This document shows positions 50,083 through 59,205 of a stretch of 64,000 nucleotides of DNA, one piece after another (position 1 is the stretch's first letter; each line of letters opens with the position of its first letter). Below the pieces are notes generated by a model that searched no databases, was not told the DNA's origin, and saw nothing but the letters and a program-made list of their open reading frames with translations. The translations under genes and the position numbers were made by a program. The DNA is from Paenisporosarcina sp. HGH0030 (GTDB lineage Bacteria > Bacillota > Bacilli > Bacillales_A > Planococcaceae), in contig NZ_KE150421.1 of the NCBI RefSeq assembly GCF_000411295.1, forward strand, positions 2,007,451 through 2,071,450, written 5' to 3'.

Positions 50083-50946
50083 CTAGTCAGTCCAATGAGA
50101 TGGGCGTTTCAAGTATGAAGGTAAAATTGTTTCTTTGTCACCTTTAGCAGAGTTAATTTGCATTTGCGTTAGAAACATACTTGTTGAAAGATTCGCACCA
50201 CTTAAATCTGCATCACGTAAATCAGCACCAATGAAATCGACACCTCTTAAATCCGTATTTTGCAAATCTGCTGCAATTAAATATGCTCCCCTCAAATCAG
50301 TCGCTCTTAAATCTTTTCCTTTTAACTTTTTCCCAATCCAATCGATTCCTCTAAAGTCATGTTTTCGCGTATTCTTAGCACCGAAAAACTTTAATATTAA
50401 TTCATTCCTAATATACTTACTAGATTCTAAAAGTAATTCATTTACAGGCAGTCGATAAGTATTTATATCTAATAATAATAATGCATCAGCATCAAGCCGC
50501 GTTAAACTCTCTAATTGAACTAATTGTAAATTCAGTTTAACTGTTAACGTATGTGAAACCTTGTAGGATAATGCCTCTGCAATATACGCAATCATTTCGT
50601 ACAGTTGCTCCATAATTGGAAATACACGAAACATTTTCTCGCCAACTTCAGGATTTTCTCGCCAGTCTATTCCATTGAAAGTATCTTGAGAAACCTTTTG
50701 TCCAGCTCCTAAGCAATCGAATACTGTACACCCCTTAAATCCATTTTCTCTAAGACTACTGTGAATTTGACAACGGTAATCTGACTTTAAATTAGGGCAA
50801 GGTATTCCAGATGCTTTATTAATTGCAAAATCACTTGATGCAATAATATTTAGAGCTGTGCAACATAGACCAAAGCAGTTTGTACAATCTGCTTGCAGAC
50901 TCTCTCTAATTTCTTTAGCCGTTGCTAATCTTTTATCTCCAGACAT
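50083..50946 (-). CDS. Cys-rich YkgJ-like domain fused to pentapeptide repeats
   Basis: 287 residues. N-terminal Cys21, 24, 28, 29 (CTNCFGLCC), Cys50, Cys59, Cys73 and Cys78 follow the C-x2-C...CC...C pattern of the YkgJ family of presumed zinc/iron-chelating proteins. A helical middle leads to about twelve pentapeptide repeats (about 200-265: LRATDLRGAYLIAADLQN, VDFIGADLRDADLSGANL) which form a right-handed quadrilateral beta helix. Pentapeptide proteins often mimic DNA and protect gyrase. The gene lies between two copies of the ABC-ATPase 3' end, a sign of insertion. Start context is weak (GAGGTGTGAGAA upstream). Confidence 0.85.
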   Translation of the reverse strand: MSGDKRLATAKEIRESLQADCTNCFGLCCTALNIIASSDFAINKASGIPCPNLKSDYRCQIHSSLRENGFKGCTVFDCLGAGQKVSQDTFNGIDWRENPEVGEKMFRVFPIMEQLYEMIAYIAEALSYKVSHTLTVKLNLQLVQLESLTRLDADALLLLDINTYRLPVNELLLESSKYIRNELILKFFGAKNTRKHDFRGIDWIGKKLKGKDLRATDLRGAYLIAADLQNTDLRGVDFIGADLRDADLSGANLSTSMFLTQMQINSAKGDKETILPSYLKRPSHWTD

Positions 50947-51151
50947 TTCTCACACCTCGTAATTTTTATATCTTCCACACCAACATTTTACACACACGTA
51001 GCTGATTAAAAATAGATTGCATTCTCTTAGTGGTTAGCAAGATTTTCAATGGAATTTTACTATAATTTAACATTATTTTCTTAAAATGAGTAGTCTCTAT
51101 TTAAAAACGAATTGAAAGATTTTTAACAAAAAGAGCTTGTTCTCTTGTGTA

Positions 51152-51289
51152 AAAAAAAGACATCCAATTAGACTGTCTAATTGGATGTCTTTTTACGTTG
51201 AATCAATCTCTTTTATTGAAGCAAGTTCAGGAATTGTCTTGTCCGTTCTTCTTTTGGATTTGTAAACATGTCGATTGGTTTGCTGCGCT
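51152..51289. repeat. Direct repeat, right copy (native ABC-ATPase 3' end)
   Basis: Right copy of the 49951-50082 repeat, here in frame with the intact ATPase gene. Confidence 0.88.
51155..51194 (-). terminator. Terminator of the amino acid ABC operon
   Basis: AAAAAGACATCCAATTAGAC-type arm pairs with TCTAATTGGATGTCTTTTT around two bases. Confidence 0.9.
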
Positions 51290-51947
51290 CGATAATTTTA
51301 CCTTGATCCATAAAGATGACTTCGTCCGCCACGTCGTTGGCAAATCGCATTTCATGCGTTACTACTACCATTGTGATGCCTTCGCCAGCTAAATCTTTCA
51401 TCACTTGCAATACTTCCCCAACTAACTCGGGATCTAGTGCAGAGGTTGGTTCATCAAACAGCATCACTTTCGGTTCGAGCGCCAGCGCTCTGGCGATACC
51501 TACACGTTGCTGTTGACCACCTGAAAGTTGATGGGGATAGAAATCAAGCTTGTCCCCTAGACCCACCTTAATCAATAACTGCTCTGCCTTTTTACGCGCT
51601 TCTGCTTTTGACAGTTTCTTCACAGTAACGGGACCTTCCATTACGTTTTGAATGGCTGTCATATGTGGAAACAAGTTATAGTGCTGGAAAACCATCGCTG
51701 ACTTTCTTCTAAATAGATCAATCGTTCTTTTAGGGACGGATTTCGAGAAATCCGCCGTCTGGTCATCGATTGTAATACTGCCTGAAGTCGGAACTTCCAA
51801 TATATTTAGACATCGAAGCAATGTCGTCTTGCCTGATCCAGAAGGACCAATAACCACAATAACTTCGCCTTTATTAACTTGCAGGTCGATTCCTTTTAAA
51901 ACTTCTAGATCGCCAAATTGTTTTTTTAATCCATTTATTGAAATCAT
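51213..51947 (-). CDS. Polar amino acid ABC importer ATPase
   Basis: 244 residues. Walker [10 protein letters not shown] (33-41), Q-loop [12 protein letters not shown], signature LSGGQQQR, Walker [15 protein letters not shown] and H-loop THEMRFAND. The [19 protein letters not shown] stretch is typical of GlnQ/ArtP/TcyC ATPases. Last gene of a binding protein-permease-ATPase operon, starting 25 nt after the permease stop. Its final codons are duplicated at 50007-50082. Confidence 0.93.
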   Translation of the reverse strand: MISINGLKKQFGDLEVLKGIDLQVNKGEVIVVIGPSGSGKTTLLRCLNILEVPTSGSITIDDQTADFSKSVPKRTIDLFRRKSAMVFQHYNLFPHMTAIQNVMEGPVTVKKLSKAEARKKAEQLLIKVGLGDKLDFYPHQLSGGQQQRVGIARALALEPKVMLFDEPTSALDPELVGEVLQVMKDLAGEGITMVVVTHEMRFANDVADEVIFMDQGKIIERSKPIDMFTNPKEERTRQFLNLLQ

Positions 51948-51972
51948 CTCTTACTCCTTTCTTCATCCTTTT

Positions 51973-52674
51973 TTATCTCGATACATAGCGATCGAAGCGA
52001 TGTTCCAGTCGACCTTGGATAAGCGAAAGGAAGAAACAAATAATCCAATAAAGAATCGCTACTTCTGTATATAACAGTAAAACTTCATAATTTGTTGCCG
52101 CAATTTCCTGGGCTCTTCTGAACATTTCCGTTACGAGAATCAGAGATGCCAATGATGTATCTTTTACCAAACTGATGAATGTATTCGACAGTGGTGGAAT
52201 GGACACACGGGTTGCTTGTGGCAAAATCACGCGCTTCAAAGTTTGAGAGTAAGACATCCCAATCATATGTGCAGCTTCCCACTGACCTTTAGGTATAGAG
52301 AGAATGGCCGCACGAATTACTTCTGAAGCATAGGCGCCAACGTTTAAGGAAAATCCGATTACCGCTGCTGGAAATGGATCAATGACAATTCCTACAGAAC
52401 CCAATCCATAAAATAAAATGAACAACTGTACCAATAATGGCGTACCGCGAATCGCAGACACGTAAAAACGGGCAATCCATTGAAACGGCTTAACGGTCGA
52501 GATTCTCCCCAATGCCGTCAGTATGGCTAACGCAAGTCCTAATATAAAGGAGATTAAAGACAATGGAAGAGTATATACAACAGCCCCCTCCAGCAAAGGC
52601 AAGAGGGATGATTGCGCGATATCTAGGTATCGCTCCATTTTTTCAGGGTCTACGAAAAAACTATTCCAAGACAT
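51973..52674 (-). CDS. Polar amino acid ABC importer permease
   Basis: 233 residues, five helices. The HisM/GlnP-type EAA loop is EAAHMIGMSYSQTLKRVILP (about 136-155). I chose ATG 52674 (MSWNSFF), which overlaps the binding protein stop by 14 nt; the longer frame from 52722 lies wholly within that gene. Subunits pair as a homodimer in the membrane. The cystine TcyB/TcyL group is a likely match given gene order and binding protein similarity. Confidence 0.9.
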   Translation of the reverse strand: MSWNSFFVDPEKMERYLDIAQSSLLPLLEGAVVYTLPLSLISFILGLALAILTALGRISTVKPFQWIARFYVSAIRGTPLLVQLFILFYGLGSVGIVIDPFPAAVIGFSLNVGAYASEVIRAAILSIPKGQWEAAHMIGMSYSQTLKRVILPQATRVSIPPLSNTFISLVKDTSLASLILVTEMFRRAQEIAATNYEVLLLYTEVAILYWIICFFLSLIQGRLEHRFDRYVSR

Positions 52675-53482
52675 TTTCGCCGAACCATTTTTCCGAGATT
52701 TCGTCGTACGTGCCGTCTTCAATCATTTCGTTCAAGGCTTTGTTTACAGCTTCCACTAAAGTTTCATTACCTTTGCGGAACATTAATCCACTTTGAGCCA
52801 CGTCGTCTGCTTCATCTACAATTTGAATTTTTGCATTCGGTTTTTGTTTTTGGAAATCCAAAACGGAAAGTTTATCATTAATCGTTGCATCTACACGTTG
52901 AGAGTTCAACAATTCAATTGCTTGGTTAAATCCATCTATGCCTACCAATTCTGCACCATAAGATTTAGCGAGTTCAGCATAGTTACTTGTTAATGACTGC
53001 GCTGATTTCAGCCCTTTAAGATCTTCAAAGCTTTTTACTTCTTTGTTATCTGCATGTGTCACTAGTACAGCTGCTGAAGAAATATACGGCTCAGAGAAAT
53101 CATATTTCGCTAGTCGTTCCTCTTTAATTCCTACTTGGTTAGCTATCATGTCAAAACGTTTAGAATCTAGACCTGCGAACATTGCATCCCACTGTGTTTC
53201 CATGAATTTCGGTTCCACGCCTAAACGTGATGCGATTTCTTCAGCAATTTCCACGTCAAATCCAGTTAACTTACCACTTTCATCATGGTATGTGAATGGT
53301 GGGTAAGTTCCTTCAGTACCAATTAATAATTCCCCATCTTTTTTCACTTTCGCTAACAAATCGCTTTCAGATGAACTTGTGTTCTTTTCATCTTTAGATG
53401 CGTTATCGTCCTTCGAACCGCAAGCTGATAACATAAAGACTACCGTAAGTAGCAGTGCTAATAATGTAGTTAATTTCTTCAT
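52661..53482 (-). CDS. Polar amino acid (cystine-like) binding lipoprotein
   Basis: 273 residues. Lipobox LSAC (Cys21) after a typical signal. The family-3 solute-binding motif GFDVEIAEEIASRLG follows GTEGTYPPFTYHD; ligand Arg/Asp sites lie in FDMIANQVG and the hinge region TSNYAELAKSYGAE. Similarity in my recollection is closest to TcyA/TcyJ cystine-binding proteins, but glutamine or arginine is possible. AGGAGG precedes the ATG. First gene of the importer operon, with a good sigma-A promoter upstream. Confidence 0.9.
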   Translation of the reverse strand: MKKLTTLLALLLTVVFMLSACGSKDDNASKDEKNTSSSESDLLAKVKKDGELLIGTEGTYPPFTYHDESGKLTGFDVEIAEEIASRLGVEPKFMETQWDAMFAGLDSKRFDMIANQVGIKEERLAKYDFSEPYISSAAVLVTHADNKEVKSFEDLKGLKSAQSLTSNYAELAKSYGAELVGIDGFNQAIELLNSQRVDATINDKLSVLDFQKQKPNAKIQIVDEADDVAQSGLMFRKGNETLVEAVNKALNEMIEDGTYDEISEKWFGENVLE

Positions 53483-53528
53483 TTTTATTAATTCCTCCTA
53501 ATTCATATAGACTTACTTGGTATTACTA

Positions 53529-53557
53529 ATCTTATAACATCGAATTAATTGCGTCAA
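53529..53557 (-). promoter_or_regulatory. Sigma-A promoter of the amino acid importer operon
   Basis: On the minus strand TTGACG (53552-53557), 17-nt spacer, TAAGAT (53529-53534), about 46 bases before the binding protein start. Confidence 0.68.
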
Positions 53558-53889
53558 AACAAAAATCTCAGTGCATTAAAACGCGAATAATTAAGAATTA
53601 TCTCATTAATTCTGTCTCTTACTATGATGATGGAAATGAACCATTTCTATCCTGCTTTTATGGTATTTTTTTTGATCATATACACTTGTTATCCCCGTTT
53701 ACATATTGATGAAACTTAATCTTTTAAAGACATACGGTGAACAGAGCTTAAAAATTTCAGGGTTTAGGAAGTCTATTAATTCCACTTAATTTTTCAAGCA
53801 ATAAAACTTTATAAAAAGAGTGAATTTTTCAATAAATAAAGATATAATAGTTTTTAGTTCGACATCCGTGATAAAAGGGAGAGATGAAA
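53558..53889. other. Intergenic region between importer and pepF
   Basis: No credible gene. AGAATTA/TAATTCT inverted repeat near 53594-53613; otherwise AT-rich promoter sequence for the two divergent genes. Confidence 0.45.
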
Positions 53890-55710
53890 ATGGTTCAAAG
53901 TTTACCTGCACGTTCAGATGTCAAAAGAGAAGAAACGTGGAATTTACAAGATTTGTTCACTTCAGAAGAAGCTTATCAAGATGCACTTGTCGCGCTTGAA
54001 AAAGAAGTGGATGCTTTCCATCAACAATTCAAAGGTCAGATTAAAGATGCACATTCTGCTGAAGAAGCATTAAAAGGGTATGAAAGCTTATATAAAATGT
54101 TTGTACCACTTGGCACCTATGCCGGCCTTGCATACAGTACTGATCAAACAGACAGTGATGCACAAATGCGTTCTGCTCGATTCGGTTCAGTGTCAGCGAG
54201 CTTAAGCAGTAAATTATCTTTTGTGGATAGTGAATTACTGGAGTTGCCTGTGGAAGTTTTGGAAGAAGCAATGAAAAACTCAACTGAATTCGGACATTAT
54301 TTGAAGAAATTGATTCGCAAAAAACCACATCAGCTTCATCCTGAAGTGGAAAAAGTATTGGCTGCTTACTCTTCTTCATTTGACGGTCCTTACGAGTTGT
54401 ATAATACGACGAAAATGGTCGATTTATCCTTTGAAGATTTTGAAGTGAACGGTAAAAAATATCCGTTAAGCTATGTGCTGTTTGAAGGCGATTGGGAAGC
54501 GGAGACAGATACCGATGTTCGCCGTGCTGCATTTAAAGCATTTTCAAATCAACTGAAAAACTACCAGCATACAACAGCAAAAACGTACGATATGAATTTA
54601 CAAATCGAAAAAACAACGTCTGATTTACGTGGCTATGACAATATTTTTGATTATTTGTTGTTTGGTCAGGAAGTGGATAAGTCATTGTTTGACCGTCAAA
54701 TCGACTTGATTATGACTGAGCTTGCACCACATATGCGTAAGTATGCGAAATTGCTTCAAGATGTTCACGGATTGGAAGAAATGACTTTTGCGGACTTGAA
54801 GATTCCATTGGATCCTTCATATGAACCAAAAATCACGATCGAAGAATCCAAGAAATATATGAACGATGCACTTGCGATACTGGGTGATGACTATTTGGAC
54901 ATGGTCAACCGTTCATTCGATGAACGCTGGATTGACTTTGCACAAAATAAAGGGAAATCTACTGGTGCTTTCTGCTCCAGCCCGTACGGTTTCCATCCTT
55001 ACATTTTAATTTCATGGTCAAGCCGGATGAATGAAGTATTCGTGTTAGCACATGAACTCGGACATGCAGGTCATTTCTACAATGCCCATAAAAATCAAAA
55101 TGTCTTTAACTCCCGACCATCCTTATACTTCATTGAAGCACCATCGACGATGAATGAAATGCTGATGGCGAACCATTTGCTGGAAAACTCGGACGATCCG
55201 AAGTTCAAGCGATGGGTCATTTCTTCTATCGTGGCACGCACTTACTACCACAACTTCGTGACACATTTACTTGAAGCTGCTTATCAACGTAAAGTCTATG
55301 AACGCGTGGATGCAGGTAAAAACGTCAATGCGGGGATTTTGAATGAAATCAAACGAGATGTATTGGAAGAATTCTGGGGAGATGCAGTTGAAATCACGCC
55401 AGGAGCTGAATTGACATGGATGCGCCAACCTCATTATTATATGGGCTTGTATCCATACACTTACAGCGCTGGACTGACAATTTCTACACAAGTTTCAAAA
55501 CGGATTTTAGAAGAAGGCGAACCGGCTGTAGCTCAGTGGTTGGAAGTTCTTCAAGCAGGCGGTACGAAGTCGCCAGTTGAACTTGCTCAAATGGCGGGCG
55601 TCGACATTACAACTGAACAACCACTTCGTGACACAATTGCCTACATCGGCGAATTAATTGATGAATTGGTGAAACTGACAAAAGAAATCGAAGCAGTACC
55701 AGCTAAATAA
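53890..55710 (+). CDS. pepF: Oligoendopeptidase F
   Basis: 606 residues, an M3 metallopeptidase that cleaves 7-17-residue peptides in the cytosol. The zinc motif is HELGHAGHF (HExGH) near residue 390, with the third ligand Glu in FIEAPSTMNE. N-terminal ARSDVKREETWNLQDLF and the C-terminal LYPYTYSAGLTIS are family hallmarks. I chose ATG 53890; AAAGGGAG is 8 nt upstream, while the ATG at 53884 is too close. Single-gene unit ended by a strong terminator. Confidence 0.95.
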   Translation: MVQSLPARSDVKREETWNLQDLFTSEEAYQDALVALEKEVDAFHQQFKGQIKDAHSAEEALKGYESLYKMFVPLGTYAGLAYSTDQTDSDAQMRSARFGSVSASLSSKLSFVDSELLELPVEVLEEAMKNSTEFGHYLKKLIRKKPHQLHPEVEKVLAAYSSSFDGPYELYNTTKMVDLSFEDFEVNGKKYPLSYVLFEGDWEAETDTDVRRAAFKAFSNQLKNYQHTTAKTYDMNLQIEKTTSDLRGYDNIFDYLLFGQEVDKSLFDRQIDLIMTELAPHMRKYAKLLQDVHGLEEMTFADLKIPLDPSYEPKITIEESKKYMNDALAILGDDYLDMVNRSFDERWIDFAQNKGKSTGAFCSSPYGFHPYILISWSSRMNEVFVLAHELGHAGHFYNAHKNQNVFNSRPSLYFIEAPSTMNEMLMANHLLENSDDPKFKRWVISSIVARTYYHNFVTHLLEAAYQRKVYERVDAGKNVNAGILNEIKRDVLEEFWGDAVEITPGAELTWMRQPHYYMGLYPYTYSAGLTISTQVSKRILEEGEPAVAQWLEVLQAGGTKSPVELAQMAGVDITTEQPLRDTIAYIGELIDELVKLTKEIEAVPAK

Positions 55711-55722
55711 ATTGAGCATAAA

Positions 55723-55759
55723 AAACGAACCTTGGTCTATATTTGACCAAGGTTCGTTT
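55723..55759. terminator. Bidirectional terminator between pepF and the DMT gene
   Basis: AAACGAACCTTGGTC pairs with GACCAAGGTTCGTTT, followed by T-rich sequence in both directions. Confidence 0.9.
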
Positions 55760-55776
55760 GCTTCTCACATTTTCAA

Positions 55777-56712
55777 TTATTTTCTAACGATAGCGACCGG
55801 GACACTCTTTTGCCCAAACAGCTGGAATTTCCCTAGGAACGGCTTCGCTTTAAAATATGTAAACAAGATGCAACCCGTGATAACTATCAAACTTCCCATT
55901 CCCTGTATCCAAGTCATACGTTCCCCGAGTAAAAGATAAGCAAGAATGGCGGTGAAAATCGGATTAAAATTCAGGAAAATGCCTGACGTCGTTGCACCTA
56001 TTTTTTGAACGGCTATGTTCCATAACAACATACAGATTACCGTAGAGACGACTCCGGTATAAAGAACTGATTGAATGAAAGGTGTATCCATGTTGCTAAT
56101 AGCAAAGTCCTTCATATTTATTGGGATTAACATCATTACGCCAAAAACCCCAGAATACAATGTAGCTTTCAAAGGTGTTGTATATTTCATCGCCCACTTG
56201 CTGATAACCGAATACAACCCCCAGATACATACCGCAGCCATCATTAATAAGTCGCCATTATTGAAACCTATGGAAAAAAGTACTTCGATATGTCCTTTTG
56301 TAAGAACCAACAATACACCCGTGAAAGAAATAAACATAGAACCTATCTGGAATCTGTTAATTTTCTCTTTTAAAAACACAAATGAAAACAAGGCAATGGA
56401 AAACATATTAAACGTTGAAATCAATCCTACATTTGTTGCAGACGTGAAATTCAAAGACAGGAATTGAAAAAGGTTAAATAAAACTACTCCTGTTGCCCCC
56501 ATCAATATGAGTGGCAAGATGGCTTTTCGGGAAAGCACGAGACTCTTCTCTTTCCACCACACAATTGGAATCAGGCAGATAACAGCGATTAACCATCTCA
56601 ATGTCGTTAATGTCACTGGAGAAGCATGGTCCACTAATGATTTCCCTACAACAAAATTGCCACCCCATAACAAGCTTGTAAACAACAACAATAGATAATA
56701 AATATATGGCAT
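55777..56712 (-). CDS. DMT superfamily (EamA) exporter
   Basis: 311 residues, ten helices in two EamA repeats. Repeat 1 opens FTSLLWGGNFVVGKSLV with the conserved Pro in DHASPVTLTTLRWL; repeat 2 opens AVCIWGLYSVISKWAMKY. C-terminal tail is basic. I chose ATG 56712, 8 nt after AGGAGG; the GTG at 56721 abuts it. A divergent Lrp-type regulator 180 bp away suggests export of an amino acid or related metabolite, as in Lrp-controlled exporters. Confidence 0.88.
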   Translation of the reverse strand: MPYIYYLLLLFTSLLWGGNFVVGKSLVDHASPVTLTTLRWLIAVICLIPIVWWKEKSLVLSRKAILPLILMGATGVVLFNLFQFLSLNFTSATNVGLISTFNMFSIALFSFVFLKEKINRFQIGSMFISFTGVLLVLTKGHIEVLFSIGFNNGDLLMMAAVCIWGLYSVISKWAMKYTTPLKATLYSGVFGVMMLIPINMKDFAISNMDTPFIQSVLYTGVVSTVICMLLWNIAVQKIGATTSGIFLNFNPIFTAILAYLLLGERMTWIQGMGSLIVITGCILFTYFKAKPFLGKFQLFGQKSVPVAIVRK

Positions 56713-56895
56713 ATCATCCACCTCCTCTTCCTATTAAATTAATTTTAGCACCTTTATAGTTTTTACCATATATTATTTTGTCATATCCGTTGAATTCAAA
56801 ATAAACAAAAGAATATACTATAGATACTTAATATTATTCCATTAAACACTTAACCAAGAGGCATTTTTGGAATAAAAAAGAAAGAGGTAAAATCC

Positions 56896-57375
56896 ATGGA
56901 ATCATTGATTAGTAAAGTACTCGATCCAATCGATATTCAAATTCTCGATATTCTGCAAAGACAAGCGAATATCAGCAACGCAGAGCTCGGTCGGCGTGTC
57001 AGTCTGTCCCCCCCTGCTACGCATGCGCGCATAAGAAGGCTGGAAACCGAAGGATATATCAATAGACAAGTCGCCATTCTCGATCAGCAAAAACTCGGTT
57101 TCGACCTCTTGTGCTACATCTTTATCAGCACCGATATCCACCAGGCAGAGAAACTTGAAATTTTGGAAAAGAATTTGGAAGCCCTCCCCGCTGTTTTGGA
57201 ATGTCACTGCCTGACTGGCGAATACGATTATTTATTAAAAGTAGCGAACAGGAACCGCCATGAACTCGAACAATTCATTCGCAAACTGAATAAACTAGGC
57301 ATCTCACGAATCCAGACCAGTCTTGCCTTACGGGAAATCAAACACTCTACCGTTTTGCCCATCAATAATCTATAA
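56896..57375 (+). CDS. Lrp/AsnC family transcriptional regulator
   Basis: 159 residues. N-terminal helix-turn-helix (about 12-60: LDILQRQANISNAELGRRVS, then SPPATHARIRRLETEGYI) and C-terminal RAM domain with the amino-acid binding beta-alpha folds (ECHCLTGEYDYLLKV). AGAGG lies 8 nt before the ATG. Divergent from the DMT exporter, which it probably controls in response to an amino acid. Confidence 0.92.
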   Translation: MESLISKVLDPIDIQILDILQRQANISNAELGRRVSLSPPATHARIRRLETEGYINRQVAILDQQKLGFDLLCYIFISTDIHQAEKLEILEKNLEALPAVLECHCLTGEYDYLLKVANRNRHELEQFIRKLNKLGISRIQTSLALREIKHSTVLPINNL

Positions 57376-57404
57376 ATAACTAAAATTTTCATTTCATATG
57401 AAAA

Positions 57405-57428
57405 AGCGGCAGTTGAAAATCTGCCGCT
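57405..57428 (-). terminator. Terminator of the kinase-like gene
   Basis: AGCGGCAG pairs with CTGCCGCT; on the minus strand it runs into TTTTTC. Confidence 0.82.
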
Positions 57429-57454
57429 CGTTGCATAATAAGTATTAATATTAT

Positions 57455-58081
57455 TTATCCAATCTTCGATGATGACAACTGATGCGGAATCAGATGTTTT
57501 TTATAGAAGAAAGCTAATGTGTTCATAACGCCAGCCGGAATTTTTTTCGGAAAGAATCGCTTCGTATAAAATTGTAGATATACCGCTTTTAAATCATTCC
57601 ATTGGGAACAATCTTTTGTTTGCCTGAAACGAGCGACATCAATCAGCTTGATGTCGTTATTTGCTGTAATAATAATATTCCTTAAGTGAATATCTGAAGG
57701 ATTCAGCCCCTTCTTTAACGCCATTGATAAAGCCCTATCAATCTCATCAATGTGGTCGGAAGTAATGGGAATGCCTTGATTAACACATTTAAAAAGAGTA
57801 CGTCCTTCTATATAATCCATAACAATATAGTTCTGTCCGGTATCATAAATGCTCGGGAAATACGAAATACCATGCAGTTCTTTATAGATATCCGCCTCTT
57901 CTTTTGCAATGTATGTGAATTCCGGAAAAAAGATTTTAATGGCTTTACTGGAAGACTTAATCCGAAAGACAAAAGCACTTCTTCCGGTACCTACGAGTGT
58001 CAATGTATTGTCATAACTGAGAAGTCGATTTTTTTTTGCGGAAATGACGACTGAATTTGCAAGTTCTTGATAAGTTTTCAT
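57455..58081 (-). CDS. Protein kinase-like protein (YrzF-type)
   Basis: 208 residues. Reduced eukaryotic-like kinase fold: glycine loop GTGRSAFVF, ATP-anchoring Lys in KAIKIFF, hinge VMDYIEGRTLF, catalytic loop SDIHLRNII (Asp and Asn in place) and metal Asp in KLIDVARF instead of DFG. Short C-lobe. Similar small kinases in Bacilli (YrzF) are poorly characterised; phosphotransfer to a small molecule is also possible. Start ATG is followed by KTYQELA; upstream GGGGGG-type sequence gives a weak ribosome binding site. Confidence 0.8.
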   Translation of the reverse strand: MKTYQELANSVVISAKKNRLLSYDNTLTLVGTGRSAFVFRIKSSSKAIKIFFPEFTYIAKEEADIYKELHGISYFPSIYDTGQNYIVMDYIEGRTLFKCVNQGIPITSDHIDEIDRALSMALKKGLNPSDIHLRNIIITANNDIKLIDVARFRQTKDCSQWNDLKAVYLQFYTKRFFPKKIPAGVMNTLAFFYKKHLIPHQLSSSKIG

Positions 58082-58133
58082 GCTTAGACCCCCCTTTCTA
58101 TTATAATCAACAAAAAGAGACGTTATAACTAAA

Positions 58134-58161
58134 AGACCTCACCAAATAATTGGTAAGGTCT
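58134..58161 (-). terminator. Terminator of the hydrophilic small gene
   Basis: AGACCTCACCAAA-type arm pairs with TTGGTAAGGTCT; T4 follows on the minus strand. Confidence 0.68.
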
Positions 58162-58208
58162 CGCTAACAACTTAGTGTTAGTTGCCATCAAAGCCGAGGA
58201 AAAATAAC

Positions 58209-58475
58209 CTAATTAAAGTTGCGCCCTTGCTTATTGGCAATGTCATGCGTCAAATCATTTAAGTTCTGTTCATTTTGGTTTGCATTGGATTGATTGTTCA
58301 ATTCTTTTTCACCTTGAATATCCTGCTGTTGATTATTGCGATTCTGTTCCACACGATTGTCGTGCAATTTTTGATTTTGTATTAACTCTTTTTCGTTTTC
58401 TTCTTGCTGTTTCTGCCGTTTTTCAATTTCTATAGGCTCTGGCTCAAATTCAGGAAACTTCTCTTTTTCACTCAT
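58209..58475 (-). CDS. Hydrophilic Gln/Asn/Glu-rich small protein
   Basis: 88 residues, no hydrophobic stretch, probably disordered. Long runs such as KRQKQQEENEKELIQNQK and NRNNQQQDIQG give it over 40 percent Gln, Asn and Glu. I chose ATG 58475 with AAAGGAGG 8 nt upstream; the frame extends to 58541 without signals. Such low-complexity proteins in spore-formers are often spore or stress proteins, but no promoter confirms this. Confidence 0.62.
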   Translation of the reverse strand: MSEKEKFPEFEPEPIEIEKRQKQQEENEKELIQNQKLHDNRVEQNRNNQQQDIQGEKELNNQSNANQNEQNLNDLTHDIANKQGRNFN

Positions 58476-58620
58476 GGTAAATGCCTCCTTTAGAATCTTC
58501 ATCTTATGCTTATTATTCCCTTCAACTTGGAGGTAAAACATACGGCTTGTAAAACATATTTAATGTCCTATATATATTGTCTTACAGAAACGTTTTCATA
58601 CAAACAACAGGAGGTTCTTC

Positions 58621-59055
58621 ATGGTATATACATATATTGACGGTATTCCCGAAGAAAAGTATTTGATTGGCATTCAACAACTTCATCAACACGTGTTCGA
58701 AGGAGCAGAACTCTCTCTAGAGGAATTGCACAACAAGCATAACTTACTTACATGCCTTGTAGTTTCCAATGATGAAGTAATCGGTTTTAAAATGGGATAT
58801 GAACTCAGCCCCGATATATTTTATAGCTGGCTTGGTGGTGTACACAGTTCTTATCGCGAACAAGGAATTGCTTCCAAACTAATGGCACTCCAACACAAGC
58901 TACTTAAGAATGCCGAATACAAAACGGTTCAAACGAAATCCAGAAATAATCGAAAAGAAATGCTGATTCTCAACATTAAACATGGTTTTAATATCATTTC
59001 CACGTATACAAGTGCTAAAGGGAAACATAAGATTATTTTGGAGAAAGACTTATAA
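58621..59055 (+). CDS. GNAT family N-acetyltransferase
   Basis: 144 residues. Acetyl-CoA loop is SSYREQGIASKLMALQHKLL (about 79-98) and the late motif is RNNRKEMLILNIKHGFNII. The short N-terminal part suggests a minimal GNAT for a small amine or protein N-terminus. ACAGGAGG lies before the ATG. Alone between two divergent units; substrate unknown. Confidence 0.86.
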   Translation: MVYTYIDGIPEEKYLIGIQQLHQHVFEGAELSLEELHNKHNLLTCLVVSNDEVIGFKMGYELSPDIFYSWLGGVHSSYREQGIASKLMALQHKLLKNAEYKTVQTKSRNNRKEMLILNIKHGFNIISTYTSAKGKHKIILEKDL

Positions 59056-59205
59056 GAAATTCACTATCCTTATCGTCATTTTACGGATAAACAATTGTAA
59101 GATTCGTCTCATCCTTTCGACTGAAATGTGCGTGATAATGCTTATATTACCAACGATAGTGGTAGACTCATGGTAGACACTTAATGGACAAGGGGCTCGA
59201 TTTAT

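Noticed and set aside
49951-51289. Composite transposon
   Set aside because: The direct repeats are a gene 3' end, not insertion sequences, and no transposase or terminal inverted repeats are present.
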